This document shows, in pieces, positions 35,253 to 43,096 of a stretch of DNA of 64,000 nucleotides (the stretch's first letter is position 1; each line of letters begins with the position of its first letter). The position numbers and the translations under genes were made by a program. The notes below the pieces were generated by a model, which saw only the letters and a list, made by a program, of their open reading frames with translations, was not told the DNA's origin and ran no database searches. Source of the stretch: CAWDYA01 sp963806495 (GTDB lineage Bacteria; Acidobacteriota; Polarisedimenticolia; JACPZX01; DASXTC01); the NCBI GenBank assembly GCA_963806495.1, contig CAWDYA010000010.1, positions 62,001 to 126,000 of the forward strand, written 5' to 3'.

Positions 35253-35852
35253 TTATCGGGCCCTCTTCGCCACCACGTCCCAGTTGACGTTGGCGTAGAA
35301 ATCCTCGAGGTACTTGCCGCGCTCGGTCGGCTTGAGGTAGACCGAGAACGCGTGCTCCCAGACGTCGAGCACGACCAGAGGCTTGCATCCCGACGGGTGC
35401 CCCTCGTCGTGGCGGTCGACCCAGACGTTGAGAAGCTGGTTGGCCACGGTGTCGAGATAGGTCAGCGCCCAGCCCACGCCGGGCATCTTGGCCACGCCCA
35501 TCAGATCGGCCTTCCACGCGTCGATGCTGCCGAACTGCTTTTCGGCCATCGCGCCGAAGGCGTTATCCGGCGTGAGCTTCGCACCGCCGGGGGTGAGGGA
35601 GTCGAAGTAGTACTCGTGCAGCCTCATCCCGTTGAACTCCCAGCCGAACCGCCTCTTGAGCTCCTGGTAGTGCGACTCGCCGTACTTGCTCTCGTTGGCC
35701 AGGCCGGCGAGACGCTCCAGCAGCCCGTTGGTCCTCTTCACGTACCCCTGGTAGAGCTGCAGGTGGACCTGGACCTGCTCGTCGGTGATCCCCTGAAGCC
35801 CTTTCAACCCGGAATAGTCCTTCGGCTTGTACATCGTGGGTGTGTAAGCCAT
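35253..35852 (-). CDS. sodB: Fe/Mn superoxide dismutase
   Basis: 199 residues. Metal ligands are visible in order: His in VHLQLYQGYVKRTN, His in MRLHEYYFDSL, and the Asp and His of VLDVWEHAFSVYL. It converts superoxide to peroxide and oxygen in the cytoplasm; no signal peptide is present. ATG 35852 is chosen over one 6 codons upstream because GGAGGGAGAAGGG directly precedes it. Whether iron or manganese is used cannot be told. The gene stands alone between aconitase and ispH. Confidence 0.93.
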   Translation of the reverse strand: MAYTPTMYKPKDYSGLKGLQGITDEQVQVHLQLYQGYVKRTNGLLERLAGLANESKYGESHYQELKRRFGWEFNGMRLHEYYFDSLTPGGAKLTPDNAFGAMAEKQFGSIDAWKADLMGVAKMPGVGWALTYLDTVANQLLNVWVDRHDEGHPSGCKPLVVLDVWEHAFSVYLKPTERGKYLEDFYANVNWDVVAKRAR

Positions 35853-35921
35853 CCCTTCTCCCTCCTTCATTCATGTGACAGATTAACGAATAGCCCGCCT
35901 CGCCGCCAGCGCCCCGCGTGC

Positions 35922-35927
35922 TACCAT
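35922..35927 (+). promoter_or_regulatory. Extended -10 element upstream of ispH
   Basis: TGCTACCAT with hexamer TACCAT, 39 bases before ATG 35967; AGAGGA precedes the start codon. Confidence 0.45.
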
Positions 35928-35966
35928 TCGGGCGCGGGAAACATCGCCCCCCGCGTGAGAGGAAGC

Positions 35967-37196
35967 ATGCCGGAAGACAACTACTACCAGCGGGGCTTCG
36001 GGCTGAAACCGGCCATCGAGGGGACGCTGCGCAAAGATTATCACAGCGCCCTGGTGGATCGCGTTCGCTCCGGTGGATCCGCCCTCGTCGCGGGCGATCT
36101 CACCATACGGCTCGCGCAGGAGTTCGGCTTCTGTTACGGCGTGGATCGGGCGGTCGAGTACGCCTACGAGACGGTCGAGAAATTCCCCGATCGGCGGGTC
36201 TTCCTGACCGGGGAGATCATCCACAATCCCCATGTCAACGACAGGATGCGTGAGATGCGGATCGGCTTCCTCTCGACCGACGGGAGGATCGACCGCCTGC
36301 CGGACGACCTCGGCCCGAGCGATGTGGTGATCCTGCCAGCATTCGGCGTGCCCGCGCCGGCGCTCGAACGGCTCAGGCAGCGGGGCTGCATCCTGGTCGA
36401 CACCACCTGCGGCTCGGTGCTCAACGTCTGGAAGAACGTCGAGCGCTACGCCCGTGAGGCCTTCACGTCGATCATCCACGGGAAGTACGAGCATGAGGAG
36501 ACGCGTGCCACGGTCTCCAGGGCCATGATGTACCCGGGGGGCCGGTACCTCATCGTCCGGAACATGGCGCAGGCCGGCCAGGTGTGTGACTACATCGCGG
36601 TGGGACGGCCCGGGCCGGGGCGGCGCGAGGCGTTCCTGACCGAGTTCGAGAAGGCGGTCTCCCCCGGCTTCGACCCGGACCGCGACCTCGAGAGGATCGG
36701 GGTCGCCAACCAGACCACCATGCTCTCGTCGGAATCGCTGGCAATCGCCAGCAGGATCCGCGAGGCCCTGGCGGCCCGACATGGAGAAGCGGAGCTCGAG
36801 GCGCGGTTCCGGTCGTTCGACACCATCTGCAGCGCCACCCAGGACCGGCAGGACGCGGTGGCCCGGCTCATCGAAGAGGGTGTCGATCTGCTCATCATCA
36901 TCGGCGGATACAACAGCAGCAACACCAATCACCTCGCCACCCTGGGTCAGGAGACCGTGCCGACCTATCACATCAACTCGGCGGAGTGCATCGCCGGGCC
37001 CGGCCGGATCCGCTACAAACCGGTGGGCAGCCACGGCGAGACGGTCGCCGAGGGATGGCTCCCCGAGGGGCCCCTCACCGTCGGAGTCACAGCGGGCGCC
37101 TCCACCCCCAACGTCATGATCGGCGAGGTGATCGAGGCGCTCATGAGGTGCCGCGGCGTCTCGCCGGAAGCGGCCGGAATCCGGCCCCCCGCCTGA
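35967..37196 (+). CDS. ispH: 4-hydroxy-3-methylbut-2-enyl diphosphate reductase, long form
   Basis: Last enzyme of the MEP isoprenoid pathway, giving IPP and DMAPP; a [4Fe-4S] enzyme. 409 residues, the long type also seen in cyanobacteria and plants (about 400 rather than 310). The three cluster Cys are in GFCYGVDRA, DTTCGSVLNVW and DTICSATQDRQ. The catalytic region includes GEIIHNPHVN and HGKYEHEETRAT, and GGYNSSNTNHL is typical of the long form. Start 35967 follows AGAGGAAGC. IPP also feeds the menaquinone side chain. Confidence 0.93.
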   Translation: MPEDNYYQRGFGLKPAIEGTLRKDYHSALVDRVRSGGSALVAGDLTIRLAQEFGFCYGVDRAVEYAYETVEKFPDRRVFLTGEIIHNPHVNDRMREMRIGFLSTDGRIDRLPDDLGPSDVVILPAFGVPAPALERLRQRGCILVDTTCGSVLNVWKNVERYAREAFTSIIHGKYEHEETRATVSRAMMYPGGRYLIVRNMAQAGQVCDYIAVGRPGPGRREAFLTEFEKAVSPGFDPDRDLERIGVANQTTMLSSESLAIASRIREALAARHGEAELEARFRSFDTICSATQDRQDAVARLIEEGVDLLIIIGGYNSSNTNHLATLGQETVPTYHINSAECIAGPGRIRYKPVGSHGETVAEGWLPEGPLTVGVTAGASTPNVMIGEVIEALMRCRGVSPEAAGIRPPA

Positions 37197-37202
37197 TTGT
37201 GC

Positions 37203-37208
37203 TAGAAT
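37203..37208 (+). promoter_or_regulatory. Extended -10 element upstream of the di-iron protein gene
   Basis: TGCTAGAAT with TAGAAT at 37203-37208, then AGGAGG at 37227-37232 serving ATG 37242. Confidence 0.55.
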
Positions 37209-37241
37209 GACGCCCAAACAACGGGCAGGAGGAAACGCCAG

Positions 37242-38381
37242 ATGACGGCGCGTATCACCGGTTTTGATGACTGGATCGACATGTTCCACTCGTGGCAGGA
37301 GGAGATCGGCTTCCCGACCGATCTGCTCGAAGGCTTCCAGTTCGACGCGAAATACGGGCCGATCCCTTCCGAGGAGATTCCCTTCGGAGACTACAAGGGC
37401 GAGAAGCGGTGGAAGCGGGTGCTCGACATCCCGGATCAGCGCATCCGGGACGCCCTGCAGCACCTGATCGTCTACCAGGGCGACACCGAGTTCGGCTCGG
37501 TCGAGCAGCAGCGCCGCCTCGCCGAGACCGCCCCGTCGGACTACGACCTGCAGAGCCTCGTGCGGGTGATGCGCGAGGAGATGCGGCACGGGTGGCAGAT
37601 GTGCCACATACTGGTGAGCCACTTCGGCTACTCGGGCAGGATCGAGGCCCAGAAGCAGCTCGAACGCCGCTCCTTCAGGAACACCCGCCTGCTCGGGTCG
37701 TTCAACGTCGATGTGGACGACTGGCTCGATTTCTTCGTCTACACCGAGTTCATCGATCGCGACGGCAAGTTCCAGCTCAAGATGCTCTCCCACTCAGGCT
37801 TCGCCCCGCTCGCCCAGTCGATGGGGCCGATGCTCAAGGAAGAGGCGTTCCACCTCGGCACCGGCCACAGCGGCCTGAGACGCATCCTGCAGGCCGGCGT
37901 GATCCCGGTCGACACAATCCAGCGGTACTTCAACAAGTGGATCCCGACGGCCTACGACCTGTTCGGGGTGGACGGCTCCTCATCCGCCGAGTGGGCCTAT
38001 GTCTGGGGTCTGAAGGGTCGCTACGACGAGGACACCAACCCGGATCCGGCCGACAAGCCGAGCCTCAACGAATATGCCCGGTACCTGTACCACCAGGACA
38101 TCACGAAGCACGTCGCCGCGCTCAACAACGCGGTCCCGGAGGGAAGCCCGAAGGTGACCGTGCCCGACGTCCGGTTCAACCGATCGATCGGCAAGTACCT
38201 GGGCGAGTGCCACGCCGTCACCGGCGAGCCCGTGGACCCGGCGGCCTACCCGGCTTATCTCGCCGGCGCCCTGCCGACCGACCACGACAAGGCGCTTCTC
38301 GCGGGGATCTTCAAGGATGACACCTGGATCATCCCGCATGTCTCCAACCCCCACCTCGAGGCGCACCGCAACCCGGCCTAG
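37242..38381 (+). CDS. PaaA/BoxB-like di-iron protein
   Basis: 379 residues of the phenylacetate-CoA epoxidase/benzoyl-CoA epoxidase catalytic family. Ferritin-like di-iron ligands are visible as acids and His in GDTEFGSVEQQ, MREEMRHGWQM, YTEFIDRDGKF and KEEAFHLGTGH. It is longer than PaaA (about 310) and shorter than BoxB (about 470). None of the usual partners (paaB, C, D, E or boxA) is adjacent, so its substrate and reductase are unknown. AGGAGG at 37227 supports the start. A rhodanese gene follows after 22 bases. Confidence 0.82.
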   Translation: MTARITGFDDWIDMFHSWQEEIGFPTDLLEGFQFDAKYGPIPSEEIPFGDYKGEKRWKRVLDIPDQRIRDALQHLIVYQGDTEFGSVEQQRRLAETAPSDYDLQSLVRVMREEMRHGWQMCHILVSHFGYSGRIEAQKQLERRSFRNTRLLGSFNVDVDDWLDFFVYTEFIDRDGKFQLKMLSHSGFAPLAQSMGPMLKEEAFHLGTGHSGLRRILQAGVIPVDTIQRYFNKWIPTAYDLFGVDGSSSAEWAYVWGLKGRYDEDTNPDPADKPSLNEYARYLYHQDITKHVAALNNAVPEGSPKVTVPDVRFNRSIGKYLGECHAVTGEPVDPAAYPAYLAGALPTDHDKALLAGIFKDDTWIIPHVSNPHLEAHRNPA

Positions 38382-38403
38382 CCGGGGCTGTGACGGGAGA
38401 CCG

Positions 38404-38763
38404 ATGCCCGGTTCCTTCATGGACAGGGTCAGCGAGGCCCGTTCCCGTATCAGGGAGATCGACGCGCCCGCTGCCGCTGCAGCCGTCGAACGGGGTGGCT
38501 TGACGATCCTCGACGTGCGGGAGCCGGCGGAACTGGCCGGCGGGTTCATCCCCGGCGCCGTCAACGTCCCGATGGGCGACGCTGAAACACAGGTACCCCG
38601 CATCGCTCCGGACCGGGAGACCCGGATTCTCTGCTACTGCGCCGCGGGAAACCGCAGCGCCCTGGTGGCTGACCGTCTGCAGCAGCTGGGATACGGGAAC
38701 GTCGAGTCGATGGCCGGGGGCTTCGCGGCCTGGGCGCGTTCCGGATTCAAGGTCGACCGCTGA
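38404..38763 (+). CDS. Single-domain rhodanese (sulfurtransferase)
   Basis: 119 residues. The active-site loop is CYCAAGNRSALVADRL, with the catalytic Cys before AAGNRS, and the N-terminal half has TILDVREPAELAGGFIPGAVNVP, as in thiosulfate/polysulfide sulfurtransferases. ATG 38404 follows GGGAGA. Probably cotranscribed with the di-iron protein gene. The physiological sulfur donor is not known. Confidence 0.9.
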   Translation: MPGSFMDRVSEARSRIREIDAPAAAAAVERGGLTILDVREPAELAGGFIPGAVNVPMGDAETQVPRIAPDRETRILCYCAAGNRSALVADRLQQLGYGNVESMAGGFAAWARSGFKVDR

Positions 38764-38772
38764 GGCGCGGGG

Positions 38773-39147
38773 TCACGCCATGGTCGCCGCTTCCGTCCGC
38801 TGGAAGGCCTTCTCGAACATGAACGAGTCGATCAGGTCCGCGACTATCGTGGCAAGCTTGGATTCATCGATGCGGTCCATGATGATCGCGTCGCCGAACC
38901 AGTAGTCTCCCTCCACGTCGCCGCCCTCGGCCCTCGCCCTCTCCATGCTCTCCTTGATGAACTGCAGGGTGGTGACAGTCCCCCTGTAGGTCGACCCGTC
39001 CTCGAAGTAGACGACGACGTCGGCGATGTCGGCGTCGGGATTCAGCGGCTCGTCATGGGGCCAGGGCAACTCGACCCGGGCAACCTTGTGCCGGTCGATA
39101 TAGTCCTGCTTGGCCCTCCTGGCCGCTCGCTTGATTTCCGTTGGCAT
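38773..39147 (-). CDS. Hypothetical protein
   Basis: 124 residues, charged, without signal peptide or membrane helix. It contains DVVVYFEDGSTYRGTVTT, which could be a short beta structure, followed by a helical C-terminal part. No known family is recognised. It converges on the rhodanese gene, 9 bases from its stop. The 149-base gap to the divergent exonuclease gene holds a perfect 7-bp inverted repeat (39199-39205 and 39209-39215). Confidence 0.6.
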   Translation of the reverse strand: MPTEIKRAARRAKQDYIDRHKVARVELPWPHDEPLNPDADIADVVVYFEDGSTYRGTVTTLQFIKESMERARAEGGDVEGDYWFGDAIIMDRIDESKLATIVADLIDSFMFEKAFQRTEAATMA

Positions 39148-39198
39148 TGCCTCTCCATCGAATGTGACTTGAGTGTTCCGCTCGTGTCTTGCTTTCGG

Positions 39199-39215
39199 GC
39201 GAGCCCTCGGCTCGC
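39199..39215. repeat. Short perfect inverted repeat in a divergent intergenic region
   Basis: GCGAGCC and GGCTCGC flank CTC. It lies between divergent genes. It has no T run, so it is not an intrinsic terminator; it may be an operator or 5' UTR hairpin. Confidence 0.4.
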
Positions 39216-39281
39216 AAAGGGATACTAGCGCTTACGAGGCCCCACGCCAAGAGATTTCTCCTGTCCAGGAATGGTTGGTAC

Positions 39282-39287
39282 TAGAAT
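39282..39287 (+). promoter_or_regulatory. -10 hexamer of the exonuclease-WYL gene, leaderless spacing
   Basis: TAGAAT ends 9 bases before GTG 39297 with only GAAGGACGC between, so the mRNA probably begins at or near the start codon. Confidence 0.5.
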
Positions 39288-39296
39288 GAAGGACGC

Positions 39297-40160
39297 GTGA
39301 ACGACCAGACGACCTCCCCGCTGCCCGAAACGTTCGTGGCCTTCGACACGGAGACCACGGGGCTTTCTCCCGCCGACGACCGGATCGTCGAAATCGCCGC
39401 GCTGACCTTCGCCTCCGACGGCACCGAGACGGGCACGTTCGAGCAGCTCGTCGATCCCGGTATCCCGATTCCCCCCGCCCTGACGGCGATCCACGGGATC
39501 GACGACGCGATGGTGGCCGGCAGGCCGGGCATCGCGGCCGTCCTGCCGGAGTTCATACGCTTCGTGGGGTCCGGAGTGCTCCTGGCCCACAACGCCCCAT
39601 ACGACATCGCCATGATGATGGTCCCGCTCCTGCGGATGGGCGCAGAGGCGCCCGCCCCACCGGGCAACCGGGTGCTCGACACATGCGGCCTGGCGCGCGC
39701 CGCCTTCCCCGGGGCCCCGAACTACCGCCTCGCGACGATCGCGGGCCGCCTGGGGATCCCGCTCGAGCGGGCGCATCGGGCGATGTCCGACGTGGTCACC
39801 TGCAAGGAGCTGTTCCTGCGGGTGCTGCGGCAGCTCGGCCCCCGGACCACCATGCAGGATCTGGTGCGACTCAGCGGGACGGAGCTGACGTTCGGCTCGG
39901 GCGAGGCGCTCCTGGAGAGGGCGCGTCCGGGAGGTCGCACGGCGCGTCTCGCCGGCCTGCTGCGCGAAGCGGTCAGGACGGGTCGGCCGATCACAATCGC
40001 CTACGAGGGGGGCACGCGTGGCAACGGGCCGCGTACCGTGACACCGATCACCCTCATCGCACAGCGCGGGATGACCTATCTGCTGGCTCAGTGCCACCTG
40101 GATCGCGGCCTGAAGAACTTCAGGCTGGACCGGATCTCATCCCTGACCCCGCCTGGCTGA
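39297..40160 (+). CDS. DnaQ-type 3'-5' exonuclease fused to a C-terminal WYL-like domain
   Basis: 287 residues. Residues 12-175 are a DEDDh exonuclease: D17 and E19 in FDTETTG, D103 in LLAHNAPYD, H160 and D165 in HRAMSD. The last ~65 residues resemble a WYL ligand-sensing domain, with ITIAYEGGTRGNGPRTVTP, TYLLAQCHLD and NFRLDRISSL. WYL domains elsewhere sense nucleic acids or nucleotides and control DNA-damage or defence genes. Here the sensor would act on the nuclease itself, which is inference. GTG start. It overlaps the convergent glycosyltransferase gene by 24 bases. Confidence 0.82.
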   Translation: MNDQTTSPLPETFVAFDTETTGLSPADDRIVEIAALTFASDGTETGTFEQLVDPGIPIPPALTAIHGIDDAMVAGRPGIAAVLPEFIRFVGSGVLLAHNAPYDIAMMMVPLLRMGAEAPAPPGNRVLDTCGLARAAFPGAPNYRLATIAGRLGIPLERAHRAMSDVVTCKELFLRVLRQLGPRTTMQDLVRLSGTELTFGSGEALLERARPGGRTARLAGLLREAVRTGRPITIAYEGGTRGNGPRTVTPITLIAQRGMTYLLAQCHLDRGLKNFRLDRISSLTPPG

Positions 40161-41327
40161 ACCGGCCACCTCCTCGTACAGCGCGGCGAGACGCTCGAGG
40201 CTTCGCTCGGAGGAGAACCGCTCCTCGACGCGCAGGCGTCCGGCCCGCCCCATCGATGACATCCGCTCCGGAGATCGCAGCAACTCCAGTACCGCATCGG
40301 CGAAGGCCACCGCATCTCCCGGCGCGCACAGCAGCCCGTTCACCCCGTCCTCGATCACGTCCACGCTGCCGGTGATGCGTGAGGCCACGATCGGCTTGCC
40401 GAACGCCATCGCCTCGTTGAACACCTTTGCATGCCCCTCCCGCCAGGCCGTGTGCAGGAGCAGATCCATCGCGCGGAACCAGGGGGCCGCGTCGGCCTGG
40501 TGACCCACCATGAGGCAGTTGCTGTCCAGAGCGAGCGAGCGCATCCGCTCCTCGACCTCCCTCCGGTAGCCCTCGTTGGCGTACCCCCCGACGAACAGGA
40601 AGAGGGCGTCGGGAAGGGCGTCGACGACCCGTCGCGCCACCTCCAGGCCGAGAAGCGAATCCTTGCGTGACGAGAGGGTGCCGACGATGCCGACGACCGG
40701 GCGTTCTGCCTCCACGCCCAGCTCGGCTCTCACGTCGCGGGCCCGGCCGCGGTCGCCGTAGGCCTCGACGTCGATCCCGTTCGGGATCACGACCCGGCGC
40801 TGGTCGGGACGCGCTCGATCGCCCGCGAGACGCACGAACTGCTCCATCATCGAATCGGACAGCATCAGCAGAACGGCGGCCCTGTGCAGCCCGAACCTGA
40901 GATAGTGCCCCGCGTCGTCGTAGGTGTTGCGCACCTGGACGATATGGGGCACACCGGTGCGCCGCGTCAGCGCCATCGCGTACGGCGCGCTGCTCGTCTG
41001 GAACGAGTGGATGACGTCGATGCCGTCGTCGCGGACGATACGCGCCAGGGCCCGCAGTGTGGCCGGCCGGCGCCAGATCGCCTCCCACCGGGTCCACGCA
41101 CGAAGCCCCTTCACCCGGTGCGCCGGCACGCCGAGCCCGGCGAGCCGTTCCGCCTCGTCGAGTCTCTTGTAGGTCGCGACGGCGCACCGGAAGCGTCCTT
41201 GCGAGAAGCGTCTGACGTACAGGCCGAGCTGCTGGGACGAGGTGAAGCGGAGCCCCTTGACGGTCACATACAGGATGCGGATCGGCGACGATTCCAGGAC
41301 GAGCCCTCCCCGTGCGGGCGCCGGCAC
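40137..41327 (-). CDS. Glycosyltransferase family 4
   Basis: 396 residues with two Rossmann halves (GT-B fold). The donor half shows VVGIVGTLSSRKDSLLGLEV, VGHQADAAPWFRAMD and EGHAKVFNEAMAFGKPIVAS, the EX7E motif of retaining GT4 enzymes. It probably adds a sugar to a surface glycan or lipid carrier. The start is GTG 41327. A -10-like TATCAT lies immediately upstream and was duplicated by insertion of the IS element at 41360. No neighbouring glycan cluster. Confidence 0.85.
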   Translation of the reverse strand: MPAPARGGLVLESSPIRILYVTVKGLRFTSSQQLGLYVRRFSQGRFRCAVATYKRLDEAERLAGLGVPAHRVKGLRAWTRWEAIWRRPATLRALARIVRDDGIDVIHSFQTSSAPYAMALTRRTGVPHIVQVRNTYDDAGHYLRFGLHRAAVLLMLSDSMMEQFVRLAGDRARPDQRRVVIPNGIDVEAYGDRGRARDVRAELGVEAERPVVGIVGTLSSRKDSLLGLEVARRVVDALPDALFLFVGGYANEGYRREVEERMRSLALDSNCLMVGHQADAAPWFRAMDLLLHTAWREGHAKVFNEAMAFGKPIVASRITGSVDVIEDGVNGLLCAPGDAVAFADAVLELLRSPERMSSMGRAGRLRVEERFSSERSLERLAALYEEVAGSARRGQG

Positions 41328-41350
41328 GACGGCCCCGGCACGTCAGCACG

Positions 41351-41359
41351 CATGATAAC
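41351..41359. repeat. Left target-site duplication of the IS element
   Basis: CATGATAAC, repeated at 42671-42679 on the far side of the element. 9 bases, or 8 depending on where the end is placed. Confidence 0.85.
41352..41357 (-). promoter_or_regulatory. -10-like element of the glycosyltransferase gene, inside the target duplication
   Basis: Minus-strand TATCAT lies 24 bases upstream of the GTG at 41327. The IS end begins 2 bases further up, so any native -35 was displaced about 1.3 kb away. Confidence 0.35.
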
Positions 41360-41384
41360 GAAAATGCCCCCCATGGTTGTGAAG
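41360..41384. repeat. Left terminal inverted repeat of the IS
   Basis: Matches 42645-42669 in inverted orientation with a single mismatch (T for G within CATGG[T/G]TGTGAAG). Confidence 0.88.
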
Positions 41385-41413
41385 GGTGATGAGGCTGTCC
41401 CGCGGGGGTCATG

Positions 41414-42436
41414 TCAGGAGGAGAGCTGGAGAGGCCTGGGGAGGATGCGTCCGGCGTTGTGCCCGTGGTGGCGCCACCGGAGCCATTCAGCGAGGGAGAG
41501 TTTTCTCTGGGCCAGGCCGAGGGCTTCGGCGGGGCTGGCGGTGGCGGTGATGGTGACGCCGCGGCAGAAGTTGAACCATCCGGCCCAGGCGTGAAGGGCC
41601 CGCTCGAGCCAGGCGCGTCGTCGGGAGACGCACCAGGTGCGTCGGCGCAGGCGGGCGAGGCCATAGCGCGCCATGGCATTGGTGTGGTTGATGGGGAACA
41701 GCGGGTTGGCGCGGTCGCGCCGTGCGGTGGCGTCGAAGGTCGTGTGGTGGAGCCGGTCGCCGAGCAGCCGCCGGGCGATGCGATGGTAGGAGGGTTTGCG
41801 GTCCGAGTCGAGCGGGACGTCGCCGGCGGCGTGACGGCTCAGGACGGCCAGACAGCGGCGCACGGCGAGGTCGGAGTGGGAGGGGCGTCGGCCGTGGAGC
41901 TTTTCGAAGGCGGCGCGGCGGGCCTTCTGGCGCGCGGTCATGCGGCCGCGCCGGCGCAGCGGGGCGGTGGCCAGCGAGGCGATGAAGTAGGAGTGCTTGT
42001 CGATCAGGATGGGCACGGTGACGGGCTGGTAGCGGTTCGACTCGAAGGTCTCCAGCTCGTCGAGCTGGAAATGACCGCGCAGACCATGCCGGCGCATCAC
42101 CGCGCGCTGCTGGCGAAGGGCGTGATGTCCGAGCCGGGCGAGCTTGCGCGAGACGGTCTTGCGATTGACGCCGAGCAGCCGGGCGGCCCCGCGCAGACTG
42201 ACGCCGTTGCAGAGAAGATGCAGGAGACGGGCGTCGACGTGGGGTTTTTTCTGCCGGTAGGCGTAGCGGAAGGTCATCAGCGAGAAGGTGAGTCGGCACG
42301 AGCGGCAGCGATACCGGACGAGAGGCCTGGGAAAGGACGCGGAGCGGTACACACCGTGTCGACGGGCAAAGCCTCGCTGGCGTCGTTGGTTGAAGGGGCA
42401 GCCGCGGCGGGGGCAGAAGGGAGGAGTGAAGGCCAT
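41414..42436 (-). CDS. Transposase, DDE type with zinc ribbon
   Basis: 340 residues from ATG 42436, preceded by GGAGG. The N terminus has a zinc ribbon (FCPRRGCPFN and YRCRSCRLTFS), then a helix-turn-helix GVSLRGAARLLGVNRKTVSRKL. The catalytic part has QLDELETFE and a second acid in LDSDRKPSYHR, with ARLRRRTWCVSRRRAWLER near the end. This layout is like IS1- and IS1595-type transposases; the exact family is unsure. The frame stays open above 42436 but without a ribosome site or conserved sequence. It appears intact. Confidence 0.85.
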   Translation of the reverse strand: MAFTPPFCPRRGCPFNQRRQRGFARRHGVYRSASFPRPLVRYRCRSCRLTFSLMTFRYAYRQKKPHVDARLLHLLCNGVSLRGAARLLGVNRKTVSRKLARLGHHALRQQRAVMRRHGLRGHFQLDELETFESNRYQPVTVPILIDKHSYFIASLATAPLRRRGRMTARQKARRAAFEKLHGRRPSHSDLAVRRCLAVLSRHAAGDVPLDSDRKPSYHRIARRLLGDRLHHTTFDATARRDRANPLFPINHTNAMARYGLARLRRRTWCVSRRRAWLERALHAWAGWFNFCRGVTITATASPAEALGLAQRKLSLAEWLRWRHHGHNAGRILPRPLQLSS

Positions 42437-42644
42437 CGGGGAGGTACCTCCGGCGAAAGGGGCGCCTGCGGGAGCGCAGGCGCACGACGCCGGTGGGGAT
42501 AGAAAGGAACGTGCCAAAGGACAGCGAGCCCCGGCAGAGCACCAAGTCATTCGTGAGACAGGGCTTGCCCGATCAACAGCCCACGGGCCCCTGTCCGCCG
42601 GCGGACAGACCGGACACATCCGCCCCATGCACCCGATCACATCG

Positions 42645-42669
42645 CTTCACACCCATGGGGGGCATTTTC
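42645..42669. repeat. Right terminal inverted repeat of the IS
   Basis: CTTCACACCCATGGGGGGCA followed by TTTTC. It is the inverse of the left end at 41360-41384 with one mismatch. Confidence 0.88.
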
Positions 42670-42670
42670 C

Positions 42671-42679
42671 CATGATAAC
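42671..42679. repeat. Right target-site duplication of the IS element
   Basis: CATGATAAC, identical to 41351-41359. Confidence 0.85.
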
Positions 42680-42755
42680 CGTACCGGGGCTGAGGATTCG
42701 AGCCGAGGGAGAGTCGCGTTCTCCGGGGAGAAAACAGAGGAGGAAGAGGAGGGAG

Positions 42756-43082
42756 TCAGTGCGCGCCCGTGCTCACCCGCGGCATCTTCTCGAGCCTCCG
42801 CCGCACATCCTCGGGCGAGCACCCGTCGATCATCACGACCTTCTCCTGGCTGGCGAATCCCGAGATCACGCGTACCCGGCTCGTCCCTAGATTGAGCGCG
42901 CCGGCGATGACACGCGCTACCGCGTCGTTTGCCTTCCCCTTCTCGGGCGGCGCCACCACGGTCATCTTCAGCCTGCCGCCGTAGGGGCCGATCAGGGTGT
43001 CCTGCTTGGCGGCCGGCTTCACCCTCACCGGCAGGCGGCAGCCTCCGTCGGCCGCTGTCAGCTCCAGACCCGTGGTGTCCAT
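42756..43082 (-). CDS. DUF167/YggU-family protein
   Basis: 108 residues of the YggU family. The core is RLPVRVKPAAKQDTLIG, then LKMTVVAPPEKGKANDAVARVIA, with RVRVISGFASQEKVVMIDG near the end. These small alpha/beta proteins are conserved but of unclear function. Start 43082 is chosen because GGGAGAG precedes it; the frame remains open further up but overlaps the TPR gene. It probably belongs to the operon that begins with the isocitrate-dehydrogenase-like genes. Confidence 0.9.
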   Translation of the reverse strand: MDTTGLELTAADGGCRLPVRVKPAAKQDTLIGPYGGRLKMTVVAPPEKGKANDAVARVIAGALNLGTSRVRVISGFASQEKVVMIDGCSPEDVRRRLEKMPRVSTGAH

Positions 43083-43096
43083 GCGCTCTCCCGCAC

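Larger units (their letters stand above)
41360..42670. mobile_element. Insertion sequence, IS1/IS1595-like, with intact ends and target duplication
   Basis: A ~1.31 kb element carrying one transposase gene. The ends are near-perfect inverted repeats of about 25 bp: GAAAATGCCCCCCATGGTTG on the left and, read inward from the right, GAAAATGCCCCCCATGGGTG, with one mismatch before GTGAAG. CATGATAAC flanks both sides as a target duplication. Such intact ends indicate a recent insertion. The right flank has one extra C before the duplication, so the end is uncertain by one base. About 230 bases between the transposase start and the right end carry no gene. Confidence 0.88.
42437..42755. other. Non-coding stretch: IS right arm plus short intergenic DNA
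   Basis: 320 bases with no supported gene. 42437-42670 is the IS right arm, including its terminal repeat. 42671-42679 is the target duplication. 42680-42755 is ordinary intergenic DNA downstream of the DUF167 gene. Confidence 0.7.

Noticed and set aside
39199..39215. Intrinsic terminator
   Set aside because: A perfect 7-bp stem but no following T run on either strand, and it sits between divergent promoters.
41411..42502. A plus-strand open frame across the IS
   Set aside because: Opposite the transposase, which has clear zinc-ribbon and catalytic motifs; low-complexity Gly/Ala translation.
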